Shown here: positions 24,201 to 34,661 of the stretch, piece by piece | Position numbering within the stretch: position 1 is the first letter of the stretch | Layout of the letters: every line of letters begins with the position of its first letter | NCBI GenBank assembly: GCA_002102555.1 | Contig: MCFL01000035.1 | Location: forward strand, 1-64,000 | Source: Catenaria anguillulae PL171 | Taxonomy: Eukaryota > Blastocladiomycota > Blastocladiomycetes > Blastocladiales > Catenariaceae | Direction of reading: 5' to 3' | Length of the DNA: 64,000 bases | Translations under genes and position numbers: made by a program | The notes under the pieces: model-generated | Told to the model about the DNA's origin: nothing | Seen by the model: only the letters and a program-made list of their open reading frames with translations | Database searches by the model: none

Positions 24201-27113
24201 GAGACCCGTGGCCATGGCATTGCACAAGTTGAGCGTTGTGGGCGTCGGGACAAAACCAAGCGTCCGGTACAGGGCGCTAGGGAAAACAACGACGTTAAGA
24301 AGCCACACTGCCATCTTACCCGTCACTGCCTTGCGTCTCAGCAGCGGAATGCACCGCCGAAACACATCCAACATGGACTTGCGAGCGCTGGTACCGCGGA
24401 AACGGTGGTCCACCCAGATGCCCAAATACCGAAACGAGGTCATGTCATTCACCCGCGGAATGTCTTGACCGTGAATGGTAAACGGGTCGCTCTCGTCCTT
24501 GTCCGCCCCGTGCAAAATCCAAACCGCCCCCTTCTTTGGGTTGGATCGGACGTTGGTCATGTCGTTGAACTGCTCAACACGCCGCAATATTCGGTCCATG
24601 TCGGCGCGCGTGGTGGCGAGGAAGACGGCGTCGTCAACAAACGCCATGCCGGCCAGGCGGATCCGGCCGAGGAGCTTACCCGTGTCCTTTTGCTTGCGCG
24701 GGTCACCTACAGAGACGAGGTTGGTTTGGGCCGTGATCGTAACTCCGAGAATGGAGGGGTCAGTGTTCACCGCCGACAAGAGCACATCGTAGAAAATGGC
24801 CCACATCAGCGGCGATTCAACGGCGCCTTGCGGCACACCTCGCTCAATCGGTACGGGATCAGAAAGTCCGTACGACGTGATCACTCGCGCAACCCGGCCT
24901 GCCAAGTACCCATCGCAATAGAACGACACAAACGATTCGGGCATGTTGATACGCCGGAGAGCAAGCCGCAGTGCCTCGTGCGGAACTGAATCAAAGGCCT
25001 TGGACTTGTCCTCGAAAAACGCAAAGAGCTGGCCCTTGCCGGCAGCGTGTTCCGGAACGTACCCTTGCGCCCACTGCTGTTCAAAGGCAGCGTGCAAGAT
25101 CGAGATCGGGGTCGATGCGTCAGTCCCCGGCAAGGTGGAGTGACAGGCACCCTCCAACACTGGATATGACAGCATGACCTTGTATATACGAGTCAACAGC
25201 ACCTTCATAAGAAGCTTGCTGGCACACTCGAGCAACGTAATTGGCCGCATCCCCTCCGTCAACCCAACAAATCCCTCCTCGGACTTGGGCAACAGGTAGA
25301 TCGAGCCCTCTTTCCACGCCTCCGGCACCCGTTTCTGATGCAAGCACGCAGTGCACAAAGCGGCAAGCACCTCAAGACACTCTGGGCCCGATTCGCGAAT
25401 CATGCGCATCGTGATTTGACTCACGCCAGGTGCCTTGTCGACGCCCGCCGAGCTCAGCGCCGCCCGCAGTTCCTCGACCGTGATAGCGACCATGACACCC
25501 GCCCACGCCTCGGGCGGAATCTTGTCGTGCGACTTGGGCGACCACGCTTCAGTCCAATAGGCATCAACCCCTCGGGGTCAAACACTTCACCCTTGAAGCT
25601 GACGGACATGAGCACGGCAATCTGGGTGATGATGTCGTCCGGGTCGAACGACAGACGGTCGCCATCCGGACCGAGTCAACGGCCGAGACAGGTCGAGTGC
25701 GGTCAAAGATCCGGCGAACAAGGTCAGCAATGGCGTGCGGAGCAGCCTCGAAGCGGCTTTTCACGGCCGCGGCGATCTTTTCCGAGAGCTTTGCTTGGTC
25801 CGAACCAGACAATGTGGATAGGGCTGCCGAGCGCGCCATAGTACTTTGCGCACTCAGATTCGGTCGGCCGGGCGGGTCAATGCCAAGCTCAGTGAGACGG
25901 GAAAACGTACCTTGCGGCCTGGCAGCTTGTACCCTTGCTTTCGCCATTTGTCGAGCTTGAGGATATGTAACCCTCGGCGAGTTGGGCGTGTTGCGCGCGG
26001 CTCCGTGAACGGGGTCTTGCCGCCAGCCTTGCGGTGCTTGAGCTTGGCCTTGGCCGAATCGATCAACACCTTGTGCCAAGCAACCTGAGCTGCGTCCAGC
26101 GACTCTGGTGTACCTCGCGCAATAATGTCGAGCACGTCTGCCTCGGTCACTGCCCGCGCACACTCGCCCTGATACGCTTCCCACATCCTCGGCGTGCACT
26201 CGGGCAAATCCAGGACCTGCCGCTGCGCCGCCTTTGCGCACGACTCCATCTTGCGAATCAGCTCGCGGTCGAGAAGGGTACCCAAACTCGTGCGCGCCGA
26301 GATGATTGCATGGTCGAGACCCATGAGCGGGTTGTCGGGCACGTCGGCGGGCCACGTGACAGCGTACCCATTGAAATAGTGAGCAAGACCTTCATCAATC
26401 AGAATCCGGTCAAGTCGGTTGCGGTCGTGGGTAGGTTGCATGTCGCCAAACGCCTCAGCAACATCAACAAGGTGGTGACGAGTCTCGAGTTTCTGGACCA
26501 GGGCTGCACGGGGTGATCCGTCACTGCAGTTCCAGTCACCACCAACCACGACATGGTCGCCAGCATCACGAGCGCGAGTACACACGTCCGAGATGAAGAT
26601 GGACAATGCCTTGGTCAGCGGAACCGAAGCAGGGAGGCGAGATTGGAGGTGAGTCGGGAGGTAGGACTTGGGAACGTGCCGGCCGCTGTCGGGCGAGAGG
26701 TAGATGGATATAAGGTGCAATCGATTGCCGGTCGCGAGGCGAAGAGGAAGGTGGACGGCGTAGCCTACAAGGAATTGAGGAGGATCTAGAAAACAACACA
26801 ATGAGTTACGGACCGCGATGGCGGCGCCGCTGCCCATTGTGTGTAGGGTATCAACAGTAGAAAAGAAGGTGAAAGGTAGGTCAGTGAACTGAATGGCACG
26901 CTTGAGCGAGGTTTGAGAGGCTTTGGTTTCGTTGAGGAAGGAAATGTCCACATCAAGCCCGCCGCGCATCCAGTCCAGGAGCGAGAACAGTTTGCCGCTT
27001 GCAGCAGCGCTCTGTACACCCCTGCAGTTGGCGACGGCGAGATTGATGCGGAAGGAAGGTGATGGATTGGGTATCGGGGGTATGGGTGGTGGTGGTTGTC
27101 GGTCGTTACTCAT
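21262..27113 (-). pseudogene. LINE ORF2: endonuclease, reverse transcriptase, RNase H, zinc knuckle; frame-broken
   Basis: ORF2 starts with ATG at 27113, overlapping the ORF1 stop. The endonuclease domain (27.1-26.3 kb) shows FLNETKAS, GGDWNCSDG, NRLDRILID and GLDHAII. The RT domain (about 25.5-24.2 kb) shows DKAPGVSQITMRMIRE, EDKSKAFDSV, GVPQGAVESPLMW and the catalytic box AFVDDAVFLA. RNase H (about 23.3-22.8 kb) shows YTDGSLF, STRAEVWAIL, IFTDSKAAV and HNDMADALAKS. Near 22.15-22.2 kb lies CPRCPLADVAYFDDSVHWLEC, a C-terminal zinc knuckle. Frame changes occur near 25.91, 25.69, 25.57 and 22.6 kb; RT plus RNase H stay in one 1,107-codon frame (25493-22170). The element is disabled unless these are sequence errors. 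Confidence 0.85.
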
Positions 27114-29078
27114 TGTTGGTAGTTGGGGAGGACGGGGACTTCGTGATTGGCAGGCCCGCTAGCTGCGTCAACCACAAGATGAGGGTCAAAGTCGGGTGCC
27201 GTCAGCTCGATGATAGGGACTGGGAGCTCGCGGCCCATGTGCTGGGCAAGGCTGCTGGCAAAGAAGTGCATGGTCTTTTGCAGGCTCGTTTGGATGCTTG
27301 CCTGCATGGATTCCAAGAATCGAACTTGGTGTTCCATGGTCGTGGATGCCGTGAGCTGTGCGACTGCCGCCAGTTGGTTTTGGGACAGCGGAGGAGCCCT
27401 TGACGTGGCGGACGAGGAGGACGCCGCCGAGTCGTTGAGCTTTGCGCGCTTCACCGCTCCGCGGGTGTTGGGGGCAAGTGCGACAGTTTCTTCTTGCGCC
27501 GCGGAAACGAGCATCTGGTTGAACCGAGCCCGCTCGTTTTGCAGTGCAGTCACTGCCTCGATCAGCTTGAACTGCTGCTTTTGGAAGCGCGCGAGGTCCT
27601 GGAGAACCGGTTTCAGAGTGTCAGTGAGAAGGTCTTTGACATCAGAGAGCGTGAGAGCAGCCTGAGCAGGCGCGGCCGTGGCCGTGGTGCCTGAGCCAGG
27701 GCGAGATTTGAACGTGGTCACCTCGGAGCTGATGTCATCAATCTTTTGGTGAGGAGAAGGATTTCTTGCGAGGAGGGAGTGGTGTTTTGCGGCGCTGAAA
27801 GTGAGGATTTGGCAGGAGCAGGACGGGCAGAGTCGAGGGCAGGGAAGTCGGGGTTAGAGGCGGAGGCAGCATCACGGAAGGACATGCCGGGGCGGACAAG
27901 AGAGGGGGCAAGGGAGCGGATGGGAATGATTGAGGTGTGGGCGGGAGCAGAGGAGAGAGCATCGCGGATTGTCTTGCGGGACTGCTGGCTGCACGGAGTG
28001 AGCGGCTGCGGGGGCAGGTTGCGGCGGCATGGCCACTTTTGTGGCAGGCGAAACACAGAGGGGTGCTGGCCGGAGCCCACACAAGCGCGACATCAAGGTC
28101 ATGCCAAGTGTACCTAACCTTGACATGCGCGGCTGCTTCGGCAGCGTCAGCAGACGGAAAAACGACCACTGCGCGTGACAGTTTTTTGCCGTCCTTGTTC
28201 AACTCAATGCGCCAAGCGGACGCAGAGAGACCAGCATTCTGAAGCGCCTTGCCAATCAGAATGGCAGTGGCACCAGCAGGGATACCGTACAGGTGAAGCA
28301 TGGTGTCGCGGTCTGTGCGGCGGCAGTTGCGGGCGGCGTGGAACGTGCCCGCGATCCGGAGCAGGTGGTCGCGACAGTGATGCGCCAAGGCAAAGCAAGC
28401 GAGACGAGATTGCGGCGTGGTCGGCGAGACGATCTCGCCCTCCACACCCCGTAGAAGCGGTCGTAGACGTCTGGTGCGAACACCTTGACGCGAGCAGTGG
28501 GCGGGAGCTTCTCCGCCAACGGGCAGCAATGGCGCAGGAACGATGCCGCAGGGGCGTCGTACAAGTAAAAAGCCGAGACCTGGGTGATCGGGGCAGCAGT
28601 AGGCGGGGTGTACATTCGAGGATGGTGGTGACACCCTCGGATCCATGAAGCGGGCGGGCATGTTGGACCGCGTCGTCACGGCCCTCACCCGTGTAAACTC
28701 GATCACAATGGATTCGAGATCCGGTTGACGTACCCCCTCAGCAAAAACCCGAGGGATGCTAAAGTTACAAGCGGACTTTTCGAAAGCCCCAGTATGGTAC
28801 TGGAAGCGAGCGGTGTTCAGCTTTTCGGCGCGGGACGTACCAGGCATGTTGGCCAGGAGGCAGGAAGCAAAGAAACGTTGGTTAGCGGTAGGGCGGGTCG
28901 GAGTCGGGACGTCTTCGTCCATCTTGTCGTCGTCGTCGGCCGGAGCGGCAAAGCGGAGGGGAGCGGGGCGGGGGGCGGCGGAGCGGGCGGGGCAGTGACA
29001 AAATCGGGGTGTTGGCCTGTTGATCAGGCGGGGGGCGAGGCGGATCACCCATTGTTTGGGTGCGGACGGGTCGGTCAT
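27110..29078 (-). pseudogene. LINE ORF1: gag-like RNA-binding protein, frame-broken
   Basis: Nucleic-acid-binding protein of the LINE. The start is taken at 29078 (MTDPSAPKQWVIRLAPR). A CCHC zinc knuckle, CFACHKSGHAAATC (CX2CX4HX4C), is encoded near 28,040-28,080 and preceded by an RRM-like segment (LHLYGIPAGATAILIGKALQ). The C-terminal part (about 27.1-27.7 kb) is rich in helix-forming residues (DVKDLLTDTLKPVLQDLARF) and looks like a coiled-coil or multimerisation region. Coding character jumps between frames near 28.62, 28.45, 28.0 and 27.72 kb, with in-frame stops after each jump. At 27718-27721 one frame ends as the next begins, without an ATG there. It is therefore read as a degraded copy. 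Frames and motifs are seen; domain roles are known from the family. Confidence 0.75.
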
Positions 29079-29196
29079 GGCCGAAAATCGTCCGTTTGAC
29101 TTGATATTTTGACAGGGTAGGTAAGTTGGGGCGCTGATTCGATTGCGCAGGGTTTCGTAGCGATATTGTCACTATTGCCTTTTTTTTTTTTTTTTT

Positions 29197-29268
29197 GGGG
29201 TTATAGCTCAGTGGTAGAGCAATCGACTGCAGATCGATAGGTCGCCGGTTCAACTCCGGCTGGCCCCT
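29197..29268 (+). tRNA. tRNA-Cys (anticodon GCA), copy 1
   Basis: A complete 72-nt cloverleaf: acceptor stem GGGGTTA pairs with TGGCCCC, D-arm GCTC/GAGC, anticodon stem ATCGA/TCGAT with loop CTGCAGA (anticodon GCA), T-arm GCCGG/CCGGC with loop TTCAACT, and discriminator T73. GCA plus U73 are the classic Cys identity bases. No intron and no encoded CCA. A T16 run ends directly at the first base, and a short TTTT Pol III terminator follows at about +8. It lies just 5' of the LINE on the opposite strand. Confidence 0.95.
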
Positions 29269-30009
29269 TGACAACTTTTGCTCACGTTTGTAAGCGGCCA
29301 AGGACCTGGAAATTGTTGAATGAGTTTCAGTGCTGGAATGATGCAAAGCTCGAGCTGCACTGTTCGTATTCCTCTTTTTTTTGTAGTGTTTCATGACCTT
29401 GTTCCCTCTGTTTGCATCTGGGCACACGCGATTTGTCGACCTCCTGTTCGTGCGTGAGTTTAAAACCCAACGTGCGGACTAGTCAAGATATAAACCAGGT
29501 ATAGATGATATACATGAACGGGTCGGCATTGCCATCAACTGAATCTAAATAGTACATGTACGTGCTGGTTGCATTGCATTTAACTCGCGAAAACAGACCC
29601 GTGACAGTTGTCAACCTTGACTCATTGAAATCTCAAGCAAGCTCGCGACCTGCCACCAGCTATAACCAGGCCACGGCACAATGATCGATTTGGGATTCAC
29701 CTCTGCTGACCTTGTGTGCACCATCTACATACGTATCATACTGGCACCGAGCCTGGTCCTTATGGACACAAAAACGGTGCTGTGGTTTCGGCACCAGAGT
29801 CTGTGTCACGGTTATACACATGTAAGCAAATTTTATCCTGATGAGCACTGATGAGCTATCGGGAGAGGATGCATTGAGACGGGGTAATGTATTGATCAAT
29901 GTACAAAACGACAAGAAACGAGGACAACTAAAGCTAAGGAAGAAGGGACACACCAAAGGACAGAGAACACAGCGAGGGACATGGAAACGAAAAAATGATG
30001 GCGACTCGC
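29269..30009. other. intergenic
   Basis: 740 bp between tRNA-Cys and the IMPDH stop codon, AT-richer than the genes. Nothing beyond the tRNA terminator is recognisable; it will include the IMPDH 3' UTR. Confidence 0.45.
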
Positions 30010-31575
30010 TTATGAGAACAAACGCTTCTCATAAGTGTAGAGCGAGTGCACACCACCCTCCAACTGGGCAGAAGCCGACCGCTTCTCAAACCTGACCTCA
30101 TCGGCATAGACGCCCTCCTGCAAGGCCTTGACCGACTTGACGCCAATATCCTGCAACGAGTGCTGCAAACCGGCCTGCAAGTAAGGCACAAACTTGTACA
30201 TGGACCCCTTGTCAAGCACAGCACCAGTCACACCCTGGGCAACCTTGATCTTGTCGCCCTCGGAAAAGTAGCGCTTGCCTGCAGCATCGCCCTTGTCCAT
30301 AGCATCCAACGAGCCCATACCGCGGTACTTTTTGAGGCGCTTGCCATCGTGGTAAAAGTACTCTCCGGGCGACTCGGTGGTACCGGCAATCAAACCGCCC
30401 ATCATGACGGCGGCGGCGCCAAGGGCGAGCGCCTTGGTGATGTGACCAACAAATTGGATACCGCCATCAGCAATCACGGGAATGCCGTACTCGCGGGCAA
30501 GCAAGGCAACCTTATACACGGCGGTACCCTGGGGCCGGCCGACAGCCATGACCTCTTGGGTAATGCAAATGGAGCCAGAGCCCATGCCCACACGCAAGGC
30601 ATCGGCGCCAGCCTCAATCAAGTTCTTTGCTTGCTCCATGGTCACAACGTTGCCAGCAATCACGTCAATCTTGTCCTTGTACGTTTCGCGAATGTGCTTG
30701 ATCATGTCGATTTGGAAGGTCGAGTTGCCCTGGGACGAATCGAGCACCACAATGTCCAAGCCGGCGTCAACAAGGGCAGCAAGGCGCACACGGTCGTCGG
30801 GGCGCGTGCCGACAGCGGCAGCAGCCAGCAACTGCTTGGTACCCTTTGTCTTTGAAGCGAGCGGGTACTCCTTGTTCTTGAGCAAATCGGCCAGGGACAT
30901 GAGGGCCACAAGGCGGTCGTCGGCATCGACAATCGGGAGCTTTCCCTTCTTGCACTGCTTGAGGATGGCATTGGCCTCGTCGAGCGAAACGCCTTGCTTG
31001 GCCGTGACGAGTTGTGCGCGCGGCGTCATCACCTCGGCCAAGGTGGTTGTCTTTGGGTGCTTGACAAAGCGAATGTCGCGGTTGGTAATCATGCCGAGCA
31101 ACTTGCCGCCGAGCTTTCCGCCCTCGGTCACGGGCACGCCGGCAAATCCGTATTTGGCCTTGATGGCCCAAACATCGTCGACCGTGTTGGTGGGCGCAAG
31201 CGTGACGGGGTCGGAAATGAAGCCGTTTTCGTACATCTTGACCTTCTTGACCATGGCCACTTGTTCGTCGACCGTGCAGTTGTAGTGAATGACGCCAAGG
31301 CCGCCCGTGAGCGCCATGGCAATGGCCATGTCGGCCTCGGTGACCGTGTCCATGGGCGACGACAGCAGCGGCAGCTTGATTTCGTGGTTGCGGGTCACAC
31401 GCACCGAGCAGTCGACGGCATCGGCGGGGAAGTCGATGAACCCGGGCAGGATCAAAAAGTCGTTGTACGTGAGGCCGCCAGACAGCTGCGAGTCAAACAA
31501 CTCGTGGGCAGAGAGGCCGTCGCGCGGGAACGACTTGCCCGAGGCGGTGGTGATGGTCGTCGACGAGGAGTTCAT
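30010..31575 (-). CDS. inosine-5'-monophosphate dehydrogenase
   Basis: Rate-limiting enzyme of guanine nucleotide synthesis: IMP + NAD+ + H2O gives XMP + NADH, in the cytosol as a tetramer. Intronless, 521 residues, matching the usual eukaryotic length of about 514-525. The start is taken at 31575 ([10 protein letters not shown]) because the upstream extension of the frame has no coding character. The barrel begins at [16 protein letters not shown] Bateman module of two CBS domains lies at about residues 120-235. The catalytic loop [13 protein letters not shown] carries the active Cys at residue 337, the IMP phosphate site is around ADGGIQFVG, and the flap contains [16 protein letters not shown]. 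The product ends with [11 protein letters not shown]. All key residues are present; identity is secure. Confidence 0.97.
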   Translation of the reverse strand: MNSSSTTITTASGKSFPRDGLSAHELFDSQLSGGLTYNDFLILPGFIDFPADAVDCSVRVTRNHEIKLPLLSSPMDTVTEADMAIAMALTGGLGVIHYNCTVDEQVAMVKKVKMYENGFISDPVTLAPTNTVDDVWAIKAKYGFAGVPVTEGGKLGGKLLGMITNRDIRFVKHPKTTTLAEVMTPRAQLVTAKQGVSLDEANAILKQCKKGKLPIVDADDRLVALMSLADLLKNKEYPLASKTKGTKQLLAAAAVGTRPDDRVRLAALVDAGLDIVVLDSSQGNSTFQIDMIKHIRETYKDKIDVIAGNVVTMEQAKNLIEAGADALRVGMGSGSICITQEVMAVGRPQGTAVYKVALLAREYGIPVIADGGIQFVGHITKALALGAAAVMMGGLIAGTTESPGEYFYHDGKRLKKYRGMGSLDAMDKGDAAGKRYFSEGDKIKVAQGVTGAVLDKGSMYKFVPYLQAGLQHSLQDIGVKSVKALQEGVYADEVRFEKRSASAQLEGGVHSLYTYEKRLFS

Positions 31576-32215
31576 GGCGATGGGTGGGCAGAGCCAAAGA
31601 ATGACGAGGGAGAAATGGAGCAATGTCAATGCGACCAGGAGAAAGCGAGAGAGAGGATGTATGTACAGAATCAAATCAGACTCTGGATGCCATTTGCCCA
31701 CGGCCTGGGGGAGTGGATGGCCCGGGGGTCCTCGACGGTATTTATCGTATAGGTTCTTTGGGCTCTGCCATCGTGTTTGCAGATGCAGCCAAATCTGCGA
31801 GTGCAACAGATCTGTCTGCTTTCAAACACACAACACCCTGATGCTTTGGAATGGAAAATAGACTTGGTGCGGCCGGATTTGCTCGCTTGTGCGATCCAAA
31901 GCCGGCGGTTTGATCCGGCCCGGTCAAGAAGTCTTGCTTGCATTACACGTTCGATGGCTCATGCTCCAAACGCACAGATTGGCTGATGAAGCAACCACCG
32001 ATCCGACGTTCCCACTTGCGAATGCATGCTGGTCCAGTTTGCACACACATCCAGCGTTAAGTATGTTAAGTATTCACGATGGCCGGTGGTGGTGGGTAGA
32101 GTAGTGGACGACACATGCCATGGGTGGTCCGTGTATTGAATACGAGATACAGTCGCAAAGAGACAGAGAAATCGAGAAAAAAAGAAGCAAAAACGAAACA
32201 AGAACAATCAATCAA
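31576..32215. other. intergenic, IMPDH promoter side
   Basis: 640 bp between the IMPDH start and the eIF3d stop. Nothing specific is seen apart from a purine-rich strand near 32,150-32,220 in the eIF3d 3' UTR. Confidence 0.4.
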
Positions 32216-34054
32216 TCAATCATCCAAATCCGAGCCATCATGCTCCTCCTCCACCTCAGGGACGCAATCGGCAAACGGATCCGAGGGCCCGACCACAAAC
32301 TCGGGGGCAAGCGGCTCCATGGGAATCTGGTACAACTTGAGGAACTGACGGTTCGGGTCCTTGAGCAAAACATACTTGCCAGGGGGCTGCTGGACGGCGG
32401 CCTCCATGAGCGCATACACCACACCAAAGCCCTGCGTCATGCTCAAGTTCATTTGCGTGGCAAACTCTTGCGGCTTGTACGTGGTCACACCCAAAATGGT
32501 ATGCCGCGACACATCGCGGGGAGCCGCGCGCGCAACAAAACCAACCTTGAGCACGTCCGTCTCGGCAAGCAAGGCCTGTGTGATCCACCGGGCAAGCTTG
32601 TACGTGTTGTTGCGCATTTCCGTGGCCATGACTGCACCGCGCTGCGAGTCGAGGGCCTTGCGCCAGTCGCCCGTGTTGCCGGGCAACCCAGGCACTTGGT
32701 TGAGGGCACGTACCGTGGCCATGGCTGTGGCGCCACCCTTGCCGCCAGGCATCTCGGTCACGGCATCCACTTCGGTCCGCACAATCACGTCCATGTAGTC
32801 CTCAAACGAGTACTTCTTGTACATGTAGGCCGCAGACGGCTTTTCCTCGTCGGCCACGCCCTGCAAGATGGGCGGCTCGCCACCCAACGACACGCGCTTG
32901 TCGTGGTCGACCACCTGCTGCGAGTAGTTGGCGTTGATGTAAGTGGCTTCGATGGCAATGTTGCCCGGGTTGTTGGGATGCTCCTTGTCGGTCGGGTGGT
33001 CTTGCGGAGTCTCGTTGGCGTTCTCGTTGACGCTGGCCAAGTCGAGCTCGCCCGGCCGCTTGTCCAACACAATGACGTGCTCGCCCAACCTTGTCACCAC
33101 CAAGTCCCACGAGTACACGGCGCGTGGTGCCATCATGATTTGCGACAAGATGGCGTCCGTGGCGAAAATGGTGGGCTTGTCCAATCCGCCCGCAGCACTT
33201 GTTTCGACCAACTCAATCAACACGGGATCCTCGAGCGTCGACGGGCTCGACGACTTTGCATTGGACCGGTCGCTCACGGCAAGCGCCATCTCGTTCTTTG
33301 TCGACACACGATCAAACACCTTGGAATAGGTGCCGACAGAGCCATACATGGAAATGAGCTCTGGTTCGGGGATCGAGTCCATGGCGCCGTGCTTGTAAAT
33401 CCTCGGCAAATCCAGCTCGCCCACGACCGACCACTCGGGCTGCACATTGACGGACGCATCGCGCACGACGCGCGGCACAAAGTTGCCCGCATACCCACCA
33501 CGGCCGCCACGGAATCCGCCAGAGGAGCCAGCGGGCCGTCCGCTCGACACGCCCGCGGGCCGTGCATTGGACAAGGGAGCGCGCGCGCCGCCCGCCGATG
33601 CGCCACCACGTCCACCACGTCCTCCGGCCCCCGCCCCGCCACGTCCACCGCGGCCACCGCCCATGGCCGACAGACCACCGCGCGCAGCAAGCAGCGACGC
33701 AGAGGGGGCTACCACGGCCGCGGTGCGGCCCGAAGCAGACACCGTGGCAAACGACGCCTCGTCGTACTCTTGCTTGAATCCAAACGCGCCGTCGGCGCCC
33801 GCGTCGGGGGCGTTGCGACCGCCGCCGGCCTGGCGCCCGCCGCGTTGCGATTGTTGTTGTTGTTGTTGCCCCGCACGTTGGTGTTGTTGTTGGCCGGGAC
33901 GTCCGCCTTGGCCGTACGTGGGCGCGTCGTCGGCAGAGATCCAGTCGGCAATGCGGCACAGCTTGTCTTGCTTGTTGAAGGGCGTGTAGGGCATGTCGTA
34001 GGGGCGGCACGACGATGTGGGCGAAGGGCCAAAGGCCGGGCCTGTTGTGGACAT
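32216..34054 (-). CDS. eukaryotic translation initiation factor 3 subunit D
   Basis: Subunit d of eIF3, which binds mRNA caps on selected transcripts and contacts the 40S mRNA exit side. Intronless, 612 residues. The N-terminus has the conserved PYTPFNKQDKLCRIADWIS motif. A long low-complexity insert follows: a Gln-rich stretch at about residues 50-70, then Arg/Gly-rich RGG-type repeats at about 125-195. The conserved core begins at PEWSVVGELDLPRIYK, continues through IEATYINANYSQQVV and RALNQVPGLPGNTGDWRKAL, and ends in an acidic tail (EVEEEHDGSDLDD) as in other eIF3d proteins. The RGG block is longer than I expect for fungi and may aid RNA binding (inference). Confidence 0.96.
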   Translation of the reverse strand: MSTTGPAFGPSPTSSCRPYDMPYTPFNKQDKLCRIADWISADDAPTYGQGGRPGQQQHQRAGQQQQQQSQRGGRQAGGGRNAPDAGADGAFGFKQEYDEASFATVSASGRTAAVVAPSASLLAARGGLSAMGGGRGGRGGAGAGGRGGRGGASAGGARAPLSNARPAGVSSGRPAGSSGGFRGGRGGYAGNFVPRVVRDASVNVQPEWSVVGELDLPRIYKHGAMDSIPEPELISMYGSVGTYSKVFDRVSTKNEMALAVSDRSNAKSSSPSTLEDPVLIELVETSAAGGLDKPTIFATDAILSQIMMAPRAVYSWDLVVTRLGEHVIVLDKRPGELDLASVNENANETPQDHPTDKEHPNNPGNIAIEATYINANYSQQVVDHDKRVSLGGEPPILQGVADEEKPSAAYMYKKYSFEDYMDVIVRTEVDAVTEMPGGKGGATAMATVRALNQVPGLPGNTGDWRKALDSQRGAVMATEMRNNTYKLARWITQALLAETDVLKVGFVARAAPRDVSRHTILGVTTYKPQEFATQMNLSMTQGFGVVYALMEAAVQQPPGKYVLLKDPNRQFLKLYQIPMEPLAPEFVVGPSDPFADCVPEVEEEHDGSDLDD

Positions 34055-34661
34055 TGTGGATTGGATGTGTCAGGGGCGGCGGTTTGCAGGTGTGTTTGAA
34101 AGCATGCAAGCGACGACGCAACGGACCCTTGGGCACGTTGTTGAGTGTGAATGACATGGTGGATAATGCGTTGTGTTACTGTACGTTGCGATGAGCAGAT
34201 CGTATCGTATCACTGTTGTGGATCATGGCCCGGCTTGGCTTATTGGCGGCGCTCCTGGTCAAGGTGGCCAAAAAATGTGCGTGTTTGTTGACACGGGTCA
34301 CGTGAGCTCATGCACGCCTCTGCACACACCTGATCCGTCAACGTCAAGTCAACGTGGGCAACGGAAGGACTGGGCAGGCAACAGAGTCTGTATGTGTGCA
34401 TGGATCAATAAGGCCGAGGCGAGCCACAACGGCTAAGAATAACGAAAAAGACAAGAAAAGGAGAGAAAAAAGCACACACGCAAGTGCAGCACAATGGGTG
34501 CAACAGGAAATCAACAGCGCAAAGAGGGGGTAGCTGGTTGGAGGGTGAGGGTGGGGTGAGCAATGAAGAAATGTCATGAATCAGCAGGCACGGCCGGCCC
34601 GCCGGATAGAGCAATTGAAAAACAAAGAAACTTCCAAGAAGAAAAAAAAAAAAAAAAGTAA
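34055..34661. other. intergenic
   Basis: Region between the eIF3d start and the carrier stop. It holds an A-run at about 34,642-34,657 in the carrier 3' UTR and nothing else recognisable. Confidence 0.4.

Larger units (their letters stand above)
21262..29078 (-). mobile_element. non-LTR (LINE) retrotransposon with RNase H, decayed copy
   Basis: Element of about 7.8 kb on the minus strand. ORF1 (gag-like, CCHC knuckle, helical C-terminus) is followed by ORF2 (apurinic-type endonuclease, reverse transcriptase, RNase H, C-terminal zinc knuckle). Gene order and the RNase H domain fit fungal LINEs of the Tad/I-like group. ORF1 and ORF2 meet in an ATGA stop-start overlap at 27110-27113. Both ORFs change reading frame several times, so this copy is not expected to be active, although endonuclease, RT and RNase H motifs remain recognisable. 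No terminal poly(A) or target-site duplication could be identified, so the outer limits are those of the coding parts. The 5' side lies 119 bp from a tRNA-Cys gene. Confidence 0.9.

Noticed and set aside
24147-24989. 280-codon plus-strand frame
   Set aside because: Antisense to the LINE reverse transcriptase.
27718-27721. GTGA overlap as a second stop-start coupling site
   Set aside because: The next frame has no ATG at this point; it is better explained as a frameshift within one ORF1.
28882-29427. 181-codon minus-strand frame spanning the T16 run and tRNA-Cys
   Set aside because: It reads through a tRNA gene and a homopolymer (Lys run), so it is not a real protein.
30482-31285. 267-codon plus-strand frame, with a second one at 30046-30855
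   Set aside because: Both lie antisense to the IMPDH coding region and lack family motifs.
32120-34099. 659-codon plus-strand open frame
   Set aside because: Antisense shadow of eIF3d. The length results from strong third-position GC bias; the sense protein has clear conserved motifs and the antisense one has none.
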